Shown: piece by piece, positions 1 to 10,339 of the stretch
How positions within the stretch are numbered: the first letter of the stretch is position 1
Layout: every line of letters begins with the position of its first letter
Assembly: GCA_037953745.1 (NCBI GenBank)
Contig: JBAKBP010000207.1
Location: forward strand, 62,001-126,000
Reading direction: 5' to 3'
DNA length: 64,000 bases
Source: Lithodes maja
Lineage: Eukaryota; Arthropoda; Malacostraca; Decapoda; Lithodidae
Made by a program: the position numbers and the translations under genes
The notes under the pieces: generated by a model
Told to the model about the DNA's origin: nothing
Databases searched by the model: none
The model's input: only the letters and a program-made list of their open reading frames with translations

Positions 1-3000
1 GCAAGGTAGTGGTGAGTCCAATGTAGGGTAAGACGGAGGCCCAGGAGCCGGAATCAGACGAAAACTGGTGCCCCCCAAGATGGGTTAGAAAAACCGTAGA
101 CAGGCAAGCAAGAGCAAGCCGAGGAGGCAACAGTGTCTGACATCCAAAACGCCCCCCCAAACAAAAGTTAGGCTAAGCGAAAAGTCGGCCTAGCCTAAAG
201 AGTGGCAGGGAAAAAAGAAGCGTTATGTCGGAACGTAGAGCCCACCGCAAAACCGCGGTTTTGCAGGAATGTTAGCCCGACCATATTGCGTACGGCAGAG
301 AGCGGCCAAACAATCAGAGATCACCGAAACCCGCATGTGCGGGGATCCTGGGGTATACGGCAGACGAACCTGAGAAGGAACTCTGACACTGTTGCCAACC
401 CAAAAAAGACCAAGAAGATGGTTTCACATTTCTGAGATTTCGCAGGAGCCGTGCATGACATGCCGGACCGAATTGGCAACAGTGTGAAGAGTGAGCAACA
501 GCCCCCCATCGACGAAGGCTAGGCCACGAACGCCCCCCGCCAACAGACGGAAGAGCGACCCACTAACGAAGGTAACCAGGGCTCATCACTAGGCCTGTAT
601 GGGCGAGGAAGAGACCCCAATAGGGAAGGGAACCCTATGAGGAGGCTAAATGAAAGAGAAAGAAGAGGACTGTGCCCCCCCCCTTCAGACATTAAGGTAG
701 CCTAGCCTAGGAAAACTCCGATAGTGTGACAGCACTTCGCGAAACGAGTTCCCCCCCCCAATGTAAACCCCAAGCAGATGAACAAATAAGGCGACAGTAT
801 CTGTAGGCCTTAGGCGGAGGTGAGGGAGGCACAGGAGAGCATCCAAAGTGGAGCGGATCACAGCCTGGGAAACAGGGGAGAAGAGCATGAAACACCAGAA
901 CCGATGCAGCAAGAGGCATGGACAAGTAGCAATGCACTCTTCAACCCAAACCCAGAGAGGAGCGGACCATCAAGGTACCCTCCGGTCGGGGGCGGGACAA
1001 CAGGACAGCCAAAAAAGCGTGAAACACACGCCGCCGTAGGGCGGTGTAAACACGCCCTGGAGCGGTCCCAAGACGCTCCAGAGCGGGCCACAGCCACCAG
1101 AACCTTACCAAAGCACCCCAGAGACAAGTAGGACCGACCCAGAGCGGGGGAAGAACCCGCGCCCTAGGGCGGGTGAAGACACCAAGAAGAGAGGGAGCCG
1201 AAAAATCAAACGAACCGACCTGGAGCGTGAAAAACCAGCGCTCCAGGGCGGGGCGGTCACGCTTGAGCGGGAGGACGATATAGCGGTCACACGCTCTCAA
1301 AGCATTAACCACCAGAACCAATGCATCAACAGGCATGGACAAGGAGCAATGCACTCCCCAACCCAAACCCAGAGAGGAGCGGACCATCAAGGTACCCTCC
1401 GGTCGGGGGCGGGACAACAGGACAGCCAAAAAAGCGTGAAACACACGCCGCCATAGAGCGGGGTAAACACGCCCTGGAGCGGTCGCAAGACGCTCTAGAG
1501 CAGGCCACAGCCACCAGAAACTTACCAGCCTCTCAGAGACAAGTAGGACCGACCCAGAGCGGGGGAAGAACCCACGCTCCAGGGCGGGTGAAGACACCAC
1601 GAAGAGAGGTAGCCGAAAAACCAAACAAACCGACCTGGAGCATGAAAAACCAGCGCTCCAGGGCGGGGTGGTCACGCTTGAGCGGGAGGACGATATAGCG
1701 GTCTCACGCTCGGTCCAGAGCAGCACCAAAGAAGGAGAAGACAGCGCCGAAGCGACAGACGCACGCCCAGGAGCGGTAATACCGACGCTCCAGGGCGGAG
1801 CGGCGACCACCTAGTAATAGTCTGAAGGCCAGGGTAAGTGAAAGAAGACAGGTGAGAAGCGCCAGACGCTCGCCCTGGTGCGGTAGTACTGACGCTCCAG
1901 GGCGAAGCGGCGAGCCAGGTCCAAGTGAGAGAGGACCGAAGCGTCACTCACCGACCATACTTAAGAACATATAAATAACGTGTTCGTCTACTAAACATAG
2001 GCCCCCCAGGGACTCAGAAAAGGAACACCAACCAAAGACCGACCTGGCGTGGGACGTGACCCACGAACAGGAAGGAGCAGAGGAAGATATAGCCTAATCG
2101 CAAGGCCCTAAGGTGGCAAAAGCAAGGTAAATAGCAGAACACAAAAAAGGGGTTCTGGAAAGGCAGAGGTAGTCAGATAACTGGTGCGAACCCCACAAAA
2201 TACAATAAGGGGGGTCAAGGGACATCCCCAGGGGTTGCAACAGAATCGAACGACAAAACGCCCCCGGTAGGCTAGGCTACCCACAAAAAGTTAGCCTAAT
2301 CGGCACTAGGTGATAGGAATAAATAAAAAGAAGGACGCCACTAGCAACCGCACACCCAAAGAGGTGTGAGTGCGACATTAAAAGACCAATCAAGGGGCAA
2401 GTGACATCCCGGGTCGGCGCCCCCCACCAACATCACCCGAAAAACCGAAGTTGTTGTTGTTGTTGCTGTTCCTCAGGCTGTCTGGCCGAGCAGCCCCAAG
2501 GTCCCGAGCAAGGCCAAGGCCATAACCGAGCGCCCCCACAGAACCCTCCCAGCTTACCACTAATAATGCCCAGGTGACCGAAGCCACTCAAAGGCGGGGA
2601 GCTGAGGAGGGCGCGGAAACGCCCGGGAAACAAAAGCCCCACCCAAGGCCCTGTGCCCCTCAGCAATTATAAAAGGAAAGTTGAGGGGCAAAGGAAAAAT
2701 GTGACGCTTTGGCTCCCAATCTGCCAGGGTTGGCAGTAGGGAGGTCAATCCACGGAAAAGACGCCGTCACTTGAGATCTAGAAAATATATAAGTAAAAGG
2801 AACAGTCAGAGTAAGCTATGGGTATGGCAGAGAACGCTCAACTCTCATTCTGATAGACCAGCCCATCACCCGAAAAACCGAAGTTAGCCTAGCCACTGAA
2901 AAAACTCGCGTAAGTCAGAAACTAAGGTAGCGACAAGAAGCCCTAAATGAATAGAACCTATCAAAACCTAAACTAAATTCACCGCAAGGCTAAAAGCAAA

Positions 3001-3360
3001 AGAAGGCAAAGGCCTTACAAACATTAGCGGTGTCCAATGACACGCATGCGCAGAGATCTGAAAACATGAGAGACCTCCACTTTCAACGCTACCACTCGAA
3101 TTAAACACCTGAGTGCCCATTTTACGTTGTGCCTACAACACGGATCATCTACCTAGAATTCCAGGCGCCAAATAAAGGCCCAAAACTCACCAAAAGGTGA
3201 CGAAGATAGGAGTGGAAGGCACCAAAATACGGAGCACCAGAAACACGTGTTCACTCGAGGGGTAGCGCGAAAGAGATGCCCTTTAATCTGGATTGGGTTA
3301 GAAGGTACGCCCCTGACAGCGGCGTGAAGAGCCAGATGGAATGGCCTAGTCGACAATTTT
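1..3360. other. T-depleted block, possible 5' part of another DIRS-like element
   Basis: Sampled lines of this block contain only about 10-13% T on the plus strand, against roughly 25-30% in the sequence right of 3361. Neither strand encodes a recognisable protein; the open frames here are a by-product of missing T (stop codons start with T on this strand, and all contain A on the other). The composition resembles the hypermutated core of the DIRS copy at 9465-17662. A short stretch near 3115-3145 (a 'gcccatttacg..gtgcc' motif) resembles 17230-17250 in the 5' region of that element. I infer a related element running off the left edge, but the homology is weak and unproven. A GTT/GCT microsatellite sits at 2448-2470. 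The block ends at a pyrimidine-rich tract at 3355-3385. Confidence 0.4.
895..1727. repeat. Tandem duplication, unit about 416 bp
   Basis: The sequence starting near 895 (ACCAGAACCGATGCA) recurs near 1312 (ACCAGAACCAATGCA), and the unit ends also match with an offset of 416-417 (GCTTGAGCGG at 1261 and 1677). The two units are roughly 90% alike. Both carry several copies of a GC-rich motif, CGCTCCAGGGCGG, which recurs singly further right to about 1905. Confidence 0.85.
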
Positions 3361-3690
3361 TTCTTTTCTTTCTCGTTTCTCTTTTCAATTTTCTATTCAA
3401 AACACCTCAAAAGTATGTACAACGTACCTAGTAGAGAGAGTAAGGTGCTACTCTAGATGTTATCGATTTAATTCGCGCTATGTGTATACGATAATTGCCG
3501 CTCTAGAGCGAAGCAGATTACATCGTCATAGTATAAGCTCTACGTTGGAACGTAGAGGCTACTACTAAATTTACAGTTTCTAGTACATTAGAGCAGCAAC
3601 CTTTAGTTAGAATTAATACACATACAAAACACTGGATATAGATTGACTATTTAGTATCTATACATTGGTATTGTACTGTATAGTGGAACT
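3361..3690. other. No gene seen; pyrimidine tract and unique AT-rich DNA
   Basis: This stretch begins with a T/C-rich run and continues as AT-rich sequence without open frames, repeats or motifs that I can identify. Confidence 0.5.
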
Positions 3691-3695
3691 TAAAT

Positions 3696-4003
3696 CACTG
3701 GAAGATTGATTCTATATAGGCCTACATTGATATTATACTGTATTCAACCCTACCCAAAACAATTGTGAAATGGTAACAGTACAGTATAGAAATAAGTAAC
3801 ACCCCGTATTTAACATTAATCATCCATTACAAACCCCAATGTACTTAATAAACAAATGAAAGCATAATTATGATCCTCCCGGGATTCCAACTCGGGATAC
3901 CACACCCAGAACATAAGCATCTAAACTCACTGGAAGATCGATTTGATATAGGCCTACATTGATATCATACTGGATATTCAACCCTACCCAAGAAAAAGTG
4001 AAA
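3696..4003. repeat. Diverged direct repeat pair (about 80 bp)
   Basis: A segment beginning CACTGGAAGAT occurs at 3696-3775 and again at 3927-4003, sharing blocks such as ATAGGCCTACATTGATAT and TTCAACCCTACCCAA. Part of the adjacent sequence (TGGTAACAGTA..TATAGAAAT) recurs a third time near 4290. Probably copies of an interspersed repeat of unknown class. A 17-base C run follows at 4065-4081. Confidence 0.7.
3876..3935 (-). mobile_element. tRNA-derived SINE head fragment
   Basis: The reverse complement contains a degenerate RNA polymerase III B-box (AGTTGGAATCCCGGG) preceded by tRNA-like sequence. There is no complete cloverleaf, so this is a SINE remnant and not a tRNA gene. Confidence 0.45.
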
Positions 4004-4324
4004 TGGTGTTTTTGTGTGTTCATTGTTTTCTGTTGTGTTGTCCCTATTCGGGCTCTGTCTTGAGCCCCCCCCCCCCCCCCCTCCCCCAATACAAAAAAAG
4101 GAACACTGGGGATTAGATAAAAAATTTAGTAGACAAGATCTATTTTATAATTATAAAGCTAAACTTCAGTATGATCAAATTGTATTCACTGCCACTGCCA
4201 TAGCCACCACTTTTGGTGCGGGTCCCGAGCTGGATACACCGGTCTAAAAAGGCCTCTTACAGAAGGTCTACTGTAAGATACTGTAAGAAATGGTAACAGT
4301 ATAGAAATCAAGGTGGGAACTCAC

Positions 4325-4513
4325 GTCACAGAGCCAGGTATCAGTAGGTATGCCACTCTTCTCCAACCCCCACCTCTTGATGGTCTTGTCGTTACCCACA
4401 GTGAAGAACGATCCTCCGTCCGGTGCGGCCGTGATGCACCACACCTGTCTATTGTGTGCCTGGGTGGTCCACTGGCAGGACTTCTGTGATAGCTCCCATA
4501 ACTCCATAGCTCC
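4325..4513 (-). CDS. DCAF13: DCAF13 (Sof1/WDSOF1) internal exon, WD40 repeat
   Basis: This reads as an internal exon of DCAF13, a WD40-repeat nucleolar protein required for 18S rRNA maturation in the small-subunit processome and also a CUL4-DDB1 substrate receptor. The translation contains LWELSQKSC, a WD-type strand, then QAHNRQVWCI and SFFTVGNDKTIKRW, closely following the second WD repeat of animal DCAF13. The 3' boundary is a consensus donor (GAC|GTGAGT, exon end at 4325). The 5' boundary is less certain: an AG at 4515-4514 keeps phase 0 with the upstream exon at 8883-9058, while a stronger-looking CAG ends at 4519 but breaks phase. The next exon towards the C-terminus was not found in 1-4324, so the gene either continues left of the window or is disrupted by the repeat block there. 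Confidence 0.85.
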
Positions 4514-4679
4514 CTTACCTGCAATAATTATATATATATAGTGATGATGATAACGATGATGTCAATGATTATTCTCCCTGCCAAGAATGCAGCGAGATCC
4601 ACTGCTGTCTAGATGTAAAGCAGGTCTAAGCAACTAAGAAGCGATATGGGTCTTCTCATTCAACGGGCATCTATTTTCA

Positions 4680-5460
4680 TACTAATTACATACATACATA
4701 CATACTGTACATAAAATTTTAAGACTGAGTGTTCCACACATAAGTGCAGTTTCAGTCTCTTGTCCTAATGGCGGGGTTCCAGGCAACCCTGTTAAGGGCT
4801 TCTTCACTTGTTAAGTTCTTGGATTTGAGATCGGCACGTATAGTCCGATCCCAGGTCTTCCTCGGTCCACCCCTTGGTGCAGCTCCCTCCACAATCACAG
4901 ACCTGCATTATTTTACCCAATTTTGTTCATCCATTCTCTCCACATGTCCATACCATCCCAGTCTACTTGTACGCATCACCTCGCTAATACTCTTTATACC
5001 TAAACGTCTCCTCAGCTCAATATTTGTTATTCTATCCTGTAGCCTGGCCCCACACATCCATCTCACCATTCTCATCTCATTACGCTCCATTCTGTTGACA
5101 TCCTCTACTTTAACGGCCCATGTTTCTGAGGCATACGTCATTGCACTTCTAACATATGAGGCATACACCTTTCCCTTCAGGGGAATTCTTTTCATGGTCA
5201 GGATTGGCATCAGTTCTCTGAACTTCCCCCAGCCACACCTAATTCTAGCAACAGTGGCAGCCTCGGCCCCACCACCGGCAGAGATGGTATATCCTAGGTA
5301 ACAAAACTTGTTCACCAGCTCCAAAGACTCATTTCCAAAATTCACAGCCACAGGATCATCACCTAACACAAGCTCGCCTTTGCAAACTACGCACTCAAAT
5401 TTCTCTATTTCTGACTTATCCTTCGGCAGGGGTCCCTTTATTCTACTACAGTTCTTACTC
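4680..5460 (-). mobile_element. LINE 3' fragment (RT C-terminus, RTE/CR1-like)
   Basis: A 153-residue frame (5369 down to 4908) encodes the C-terminal part of a non-LTR reverse transcriptase polyprotein: FCYLGYTISAGGG, then a segment with YVRSAMTYASETWAV, NEMRMVRWMCG and RLGWYGHVERM. These motifs are typical of LINE ORF2 downstream of the catalytic domain. Translation of 4900-4744 continues the family tail (GGPRKTWDRTIRADLKSK and so on) in another frame, so the copy is frameshifted. The element ends in a short tandem tail (TACA)n at 4688-4703, as in RTE-like LINEs. It is 5'-truncated, lacks the RT core and is dead. It lies inside the DCAF13 intron. Confidence 0.8.
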
Positions 5461-5514
5461 CCATGACGTACCCAACATCGACAGATGCTACATTGAATTG
5501 AGTTACATCTCTAA

Positions 5515-5580
5515 ATTAAATGGCTAGTGCTTAAAATCTGTGTGTGGTAACCCAGGTTCGAATCCCGGTGGATCACATGC
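5515..5580 (+). mobile_element. tRNA-derived SINE head
   Basis: Contains a consensus B-box (GGTTCGAATCCCGG) about 35 nt after an A-box-like TGGCTAGTGCTTAA. The flanks do not form an acceptor stem, so I call a SINE and not a tRNA gene. Confidence 0.55.
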
Positions 5581-5816
5581 TTTAATTAATTTCGTTAAGA
5601 GGTGTTTGGTGTGGAGTGAAATAAATAAAATAGATTAAATGTGTTAGTGTTCTCTATAATCATGTGTTCAGCATATTATATTATGTCAATCTCTACTGCC
5701 ATTGATAAAGATGCAGTTATTAACGTTGTACACTTCCTTGATTGACAAAGCTAGTGCATGCCCTTGTTACAGGGACTTTACTGGACATTTGCCACGAATC
5801 GCTAGACCTGAGTGTC

Positions 5817-5912
5817 CAAGCTCTTGACATCTACCAATGGCACGGGATGGGATTGAACTACTGACTCTTTGATCACCAGTCAGACGCACTACTGACCATG
5901 CCACTGCCCGCG
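5817..5912 (-). mobile_element. tRNA-derived SINE head
   Basis: The reverse complement has an A-box-like TGGTCAGTAGTG followed by a B-box GTTCAATCCC with tRNA-like spacing. The cloverleaf is imperfect. The position next to another SINE head suggests a SINE-rich intron. Confidence 0.55.
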
Positions 5913-6276
5913 GCTTCTAAATACCCCTGATGGTAACAAATGCTTTTAAATATCCCAGAAAGGGCACAAATCGCATCATTGTGAGCGAAATGATTAAGAT
6001 AACATGAACAATGAACCTAATACAGTATTAAAGTTATCCAAAGGTTTCGCTACCTGGAGAGTTCACGGGTAGAGATTTCGCTACCTACTAAATTCTGGTT
6101 TGCTACCGAGATGTATCGCCTCATATAAATACTGTACTAGTTTGCTACCAAGTGATTATGTGACTTATTCATCAATGTTGTTTTCGTTCGTGGAATGCTT
6201 CAATAGGGTGCAAAGCTTAAAACATAACTTATTTGTACGGTACTGCTTACCTAAGGGTAAGGCAGGTTAGTGGATG
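5913..6276. other. No feature recognised
   Basis: AT-rich intronic sequence of the presumed DCAF13 intron. I see no coding, RNA or repeat signature. Confidence 0.4.
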
Positions 6277-6284
6277 GACTAGCC

Positions 6285-6709
6285 CAGTGGTCAGCAACCC
6301 TTAAAGCTAGAAGAGCCATTTATTTATAGTTTCATAGAAATGTTGTGCTATCGGAGCTGCAATACAAAAAAAAATAGCTTTCAAACCAAAATCTACAGTA
6401 ATTCAGTAAAAAGAGAAAATACCTTACTTCTCAACACAAAAAATTATAGTTATACCTGTACTGTATTGTTTAATTTACGTGTATTCACAAAGCTTAGCAA
6501 AGACATATGTCTCGCATTTCTAGAAATCATAACGATTGATGACTAAATATCTTTTCGAATTTGAATAAAACAAAACTAGTGTTGCCTTGAATGTGTTATA
6601 TGATGCCTTCGTTTTATAGGATAAATTATTATTTCTGAAGCTTCTGGAGCCACACAAGTGTCCTGAAAGAGCCGCATGCGGCTCCTGAGCCGCAGGTTGC
6701 CGACCCATG
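6285..6709. mobile_element. hAT-type MITE with 8-bp target duplication
   Basis: The ends form imperfect terminal inverted repeats: CAGTGGTCAGCAACC on the left, and CATGGGTCGGCAACC as the reverse complement of the right end. This resembles the hAT terminus seen in many animals. The element is flanked by an exact 8-bp direct repeat GACTAGCC (6277-6284 and 6710-6717), the size made by hAT transposases. At 425 bp with no transposase frame, it is non-autonomous. The subterminal regions include AGCCGCATGCGGCT, itself palindromic. Confidence 0.85.
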
Positions 6710-6717
6710 GACTAGCC

Positions 6718-7140
6718 GAACACCACTGTAGAAATATAGTGCTATAAAGATACAGTACATAGAGGGCCTTTGGGTCGGATGGACCCTAAATTGAGTGGTC
6801 AATCCTTTAGGTCCTTCAGTAAACTGGCATGGGTTGTTCCTCTTACAGGGGATAGGTTTGCTTGAGGGCCTTCTGTGTATGGCCACCCTCAAGGGGAGTA
6901 AGGCGTCCGGCGATAGATAGATTTGTACGGCAATCTGTGCTTCAATGTTTCTTTTTTTCTTTTATAGAATACCTCAATGGGGTGTGTATCTTAAAATATA
7001 TTAGTATTATCGGTATGAGCATTTCATAGCTTTCCGATCTAGTTACTACTGAGTTAAAGTCGCCACCTACTGTATACAGTACAGGTCTCCCTCACTATCC
7101 AATGCCCCAATTCACGATACTATTATAGGCTTTTACGTGT
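6718..7140. other. No feature recognised
   Basis: Intronic sequence without coding or repeat signatures that I can name. Confidence 0.35.
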
Positions 7141-7330
7141 TTACATACATACAAGTTTAAAGACCGTTTTGTCCACAGGGAATGTGGTTACAGTCTCACG
7201 TCTTAAATAACGTCTTTCCAGGCGGCCCTATCAAGGGCTGCCTTTCTTGTCAAGTTCTTTATTTTGAGATCGGACCGGAGTACCTGATCCCATGTCATTC
7301 TAGGTCTACCCCTACGTGTTGGGTTTTGGC
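7141..7330 (-). mobile_element. LINE 3'-end fragment, related to the copy at 4680-5460
   Basis: Starts with the same (TACA)n tail and carries the same landmarks in the same order as 4690-4880: a block ending GGCTGCCTTTCTTGTCAAG corresponds to GGGCTTCTTCACTTGTTAAG, then TTTGAGATCGG. It is a second, more diverged and shorter 3' end of the same or a sister LINE family. Confidence 0.7.
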
Positions 7331-8010
7331 TGGTCCAAGAACATATCCCTATCTATCCCATTAATTTTAGGGTTCGCTATGCTGTACAATTTTTCTATCT
7401 AAGATCAGGTTTTCTGGAACGTAACCCAATCGTAAATCGAGGGAGACCTGTACTAATAACTTATAAGGCAGCTGGTAGTTAAATGCAGTGGCGACTTTAG
7501 TGCTGTTGACGCTACAGAGAACATCTATATTGACATCTGTGGAACAAAATAATTAATTTTTATTATATTCTTTGCTCCAAAAATGTCAGCGGTTGTTATC
7601 ATGCCATACAGTGCAAATGTTTACCTTTAGCCTTTGCAATGCAGGCAAGATATGGTTTACCTTGAGAAAAATTAAATATAAAATTTAATTGAAGTTTTAT
7701 TCTTTGTTTTCCTACAGTGATCATATCTAACAATGAGTGTGTATTTGTAGGTAAATATGAAAAATTAGGTGCAAAGTTGCGAGACCACATTAGTCTGTTT
7801 AATTTCAACTGATTGTAAATTGAATCCTTTAGCATCTAATTTCTTGGTACTCAATGGAAAAATATGAAAGTACACTATGTCGCTGCATCATATCAAGACC
7901 AAGTACCGGTATATATGATGAGCGCCATATTTCACTATAAAATATTCAAAATAACCGAGAAATCCTGATGGGAACTCTGCAATTTACCGTCAGTTGAAAA
8001 GAAACAGACT
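7331..8010. other. No feature recognised
   Basis: AT-rich intronic sequence. A 78-codon minus frame at 7599-7835 has no recognisable domain and is probably chance. Confidence 0.35.
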
Positions 8011-8019
8011 ATAGGTACG

Positions 8020-8435
8020 GTAGGGAAAACACCGAGTAGCAAAACCACTCCTCCTGTCATCTCTCCCTCCCTGCCCACCCCAAACCAGCTTCCAGAAGCA
8101 TACCCATACTCATATCTCTCGCCGATCCATCCAATCACTCATAGACAACACGGAGCTGCAGGCACGACCTCCCGAAATCCATCCTGGCCAGGTTGAGATG
8201 TGGGCACCATCCAGCTCTTCTGAGCTATCAGAAGAGACTGGATGACTCCGTCAACGACACCTGCCCGGGATGTAACACAGCACCCCATACCATTAAACAA
8301 ATCGTAGAAACCTGCATTCCACACAATCACTTACGCCAACAACATAATCTACACTCCTTGAGGGCCCTGTGGGAAAGCCCGACCATAGCCATGGCCTTCC
8401 TTAGGAACTTGGGGCTGTTCGGCCAGGCAGCTTAG
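8020..8435 (+). mobile_element. LINE ORF2 C-terminal fragment (Jockey/I-like)
   Basis: Translation of 8170-8435 gives a segment with LARLRCGHHPALLSYQKRL, a Cys/His cluster (TCPGCNTAPHTIKQIVETC) and a terminal LWESPTIAMAFLRNLG. This is the pattern found at the very end of Jockey- and I-type LINE ORF2 proteins, downstream of the RT or RNase H domain. The fragment is truncated on both sides and lies in the DCAF13 intron. Confidence 0.7.
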
Positions 8436-8882
8436 GGAACAACAAAAACCACTCCTCCTAAGTAGCGGAACCTCTAGTCTAGGCTCTACCCGCCGCCCAC
8501 GAACTTGTATTGGGTGTCAAACCGGAGCAATTTTGTTTGAAGTTTTGAATGAATATGAGAAAGAATACAAGAAAGTTATCATGATATAACATTGTTGTGG
8601 CAATTTTATCACTTCCAAAGCCATAATATGAACTGTGAATCAAAATGTTATCCTTACATATCCCATTCACTACTGGTGACATCCTTTTCATTATATTCTG
8701 GCAACTAATAGGCTATTTTACTCAAGTATATCAGCCATATCAAATTGTCTAAATGTAGCTGAAGTTCAATAAAAAAGACGTCACCTGTACTGAATGGGAT
8801 ATACAACAATGAAGACTAAAACGAATGGACTTGGCTTTCGTTTGACACCCTAATCTGGATACAATCATAAACAGTAACTAAC
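8436..8882. other. No gene seen; 5' part of the DCAF13 intron
   Basis: This stretch separates the LINE piece from the upstream DCAF13 exon. I see no additional exon or repeat. Confidence 0.4.
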
Positions 8883-9058
8883 CTCTCCCTCCATCGTTCC
8901 AGTAAACGCACAGGAGAGTCTGGACGGGTGTCGGCAGATGGCAGAGACGCCCTCGGAGTGAGTCAGGCTACCAATAAAAGGCTTGGCAAACACCTTCTCC
9001 AACTTATACTCGCGGGTGGCCTCGAAGGGATGCAGATTCGGGTAATAATTCCTTTGTA
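8883..9058 (-). CDS. DCAF13: DCAF13 (Sof1/WDSOF1) N-terminal exon
   Basis: Encodes the segment before and within the first WD repeat of DCAF13: (V)QRNYYPNLHPFEATREY, KLEKVFAKPFIGSL, then SEGVSAICRHPSRL and GTMEGE. The animal family has the same order (RNYDP.LHPFE..REY, then LE.VFAKPF). Splice signals are good: the acceptor is TTCAATTTACAG ending at 9059, and the exon ends at 8883 with donor GAG|GTTAGT. The exon starts with two bases of a split Val codon and ends in phase 0, consistent with joining to 4325-4513 across a 4.4-kb intron. The first coding exon (initiator Met) would lie right of 9058, but I did not find it before the DIRS element at 9465. Confidence 0.88.
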
Positions 9059-9464
9059 CTGTAAATTGAAAAATAATTAATTTCATCCATCAAACATATC
9101 ATCGTAATGCACAATCCTATAATAATGCATGTGTACTTATAAGTGAAAACATTAAATTGCCATGGATTTGCATACATAACCCTATCCTACCTAACCTAAA
9201 CTAATCTACCTTAGTGTCCAAAGTGGGAGCTGCCCCCCCTACTCAGGCATTCACCCCGTTAACTAACCTAACTGGCATGTTATGTCTTCACCATTATCTA
9301 AATTGACTACTTGTGAGTTTCAGGCTATGGAGCTGTAGATATGAATATTAACTAGAATTACCACCTAAAATGTGGTTGAGTGCCTTTATAAATACTTAAA
9401 ATCAAATTCAATATACTTTATCCATCATACAAGTACAGTACATTACTGTATTATTGCATTTATT
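9059..9464. other. Upstream intron or flank of DCAF13; no exon found
   Basis: AT-rich, with a short telomere-like CCTAACCTAA at about 9190-9200. Sequence near 9298-9331 (around GAGTTTCAGGCTAT) recurs inverted at 17697-17731 beyond the DIRS element, so an interspersed repeat brackets it. Confidence 0.4.
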
Positions 9465-9949
9465 GGGAGGTTTTACGTACCTCCCAACCTACCAAATAGG
9501 AAAACCTACTATTTGGTAGTAGTCTTGGAAAATCCAACGTCAAGGCTATTAACCTAATTGCAATGACGACTTGTCTATTTTGACTGCTATGTCGTCATTC
9601 CAACCGCGGTTAAAAAGAAAACGTCTAGAGTCTACTCCTTATCTTGCTCTAGGAGACGTTGTACATTAACCAAAACTACCACCGAAGGTGAAAAAAGCAT
9701 AGAAGAGAAGAAAAAGGGGTTTACCTTAGTTACCGCTTAAGGCCCATCCCGTGTTCCGTCATGTGCAGATCCCTGTTGAACGTGCGCATGAGCGACCCTC
9801 TCTTGTTATCACATCTCACGTCAGCAGAAGAACGCGGATGGGCAGGGGTCCGGCGTGAGGGAGGGTATTATGTACGTTGGATTTTCCAAGACTACTACCA
9901 AATAGTAGGTTTTCCTATTTGGTAGGTTGGGAGGTACGTCAAACCTCCC
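9465..9949. repeat. 485-bp foldback unit at the left end of DIRS copy A
   Basis: The unit begins GGGAGGTTTTACGTACCTCCC and ends with its near-perfect reverse complement; the outer inverted arms are about 75 bp. Each arm also contains a local hairpin (CTACCAAATAG..CTATTTGGTAG). Between the arms lies the 295-bp repeat shared in inverse orientation with the right end. An identical-length unit (51489-51973) begins copy B, so it belongs to the element's left-terminal architecture. It may correspond to the terminal and internal complementary regions that let DIRS cDNA circularise. Confidence 0.8.
9517..9811 (+). repeat. DIRS left inverted terminal repeat
   Basis: Nearly identical (only scattered differences seen) to the reverse complement of 17362-17656, and also to the matching segment of copy B near 51541-51836. 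It shows no T loss, unlike the element core. Confidence 0.9.
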
Positions 9950-10339
9950 AATTTGTTAGTAGTCTTGGCAAATCCAACGTCAAGGCTGCATAACAAATAG
10001 GAGGAGGACATCCAAGCCCAACCTACCAAAAAAAACAATGCATAAAACAAAAGTATGAATGACAAAGACACAATTTAAACAAGAGAGTCTAATAAAAGAG
10101 TGAAAAACTGAGGAGTAGCTAAAAAGAACAGTTTTAACACATGCCCGTCATACATAGTAATGCAAAAACATAGACTTGTCTGAAACCAAAAAGGTACTGT
10201 ACCCAAAATCCCTTTTCTTCAAAAACCAACAAAAACACTGAACACAAGAACAAAACACAATTTTCAATGTGGCAAAAACACTTATGTACTGGAACAATAC
10301 ATAATCCCAAACTTGCAATCCAGTGTTGCAAACCCGTAC

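Noticed and set aside
941..1810. 289-codon minus-strand ORF
   Set aside because: Internally repetitive because it spans the 416-bp tandem repeat, no domain, and open only because of the base composition.
4014..4247. 77-codon plus-strand ORF after the poly(C) run
   Set aside because: No recognisable domain, Pro run from a C homopolymer, and located in an intron repeat.
4744..5301. 185-codon plus-strand ORF
   Set aside because: Antisense of the LINE RT C-terminus on the minus strand.
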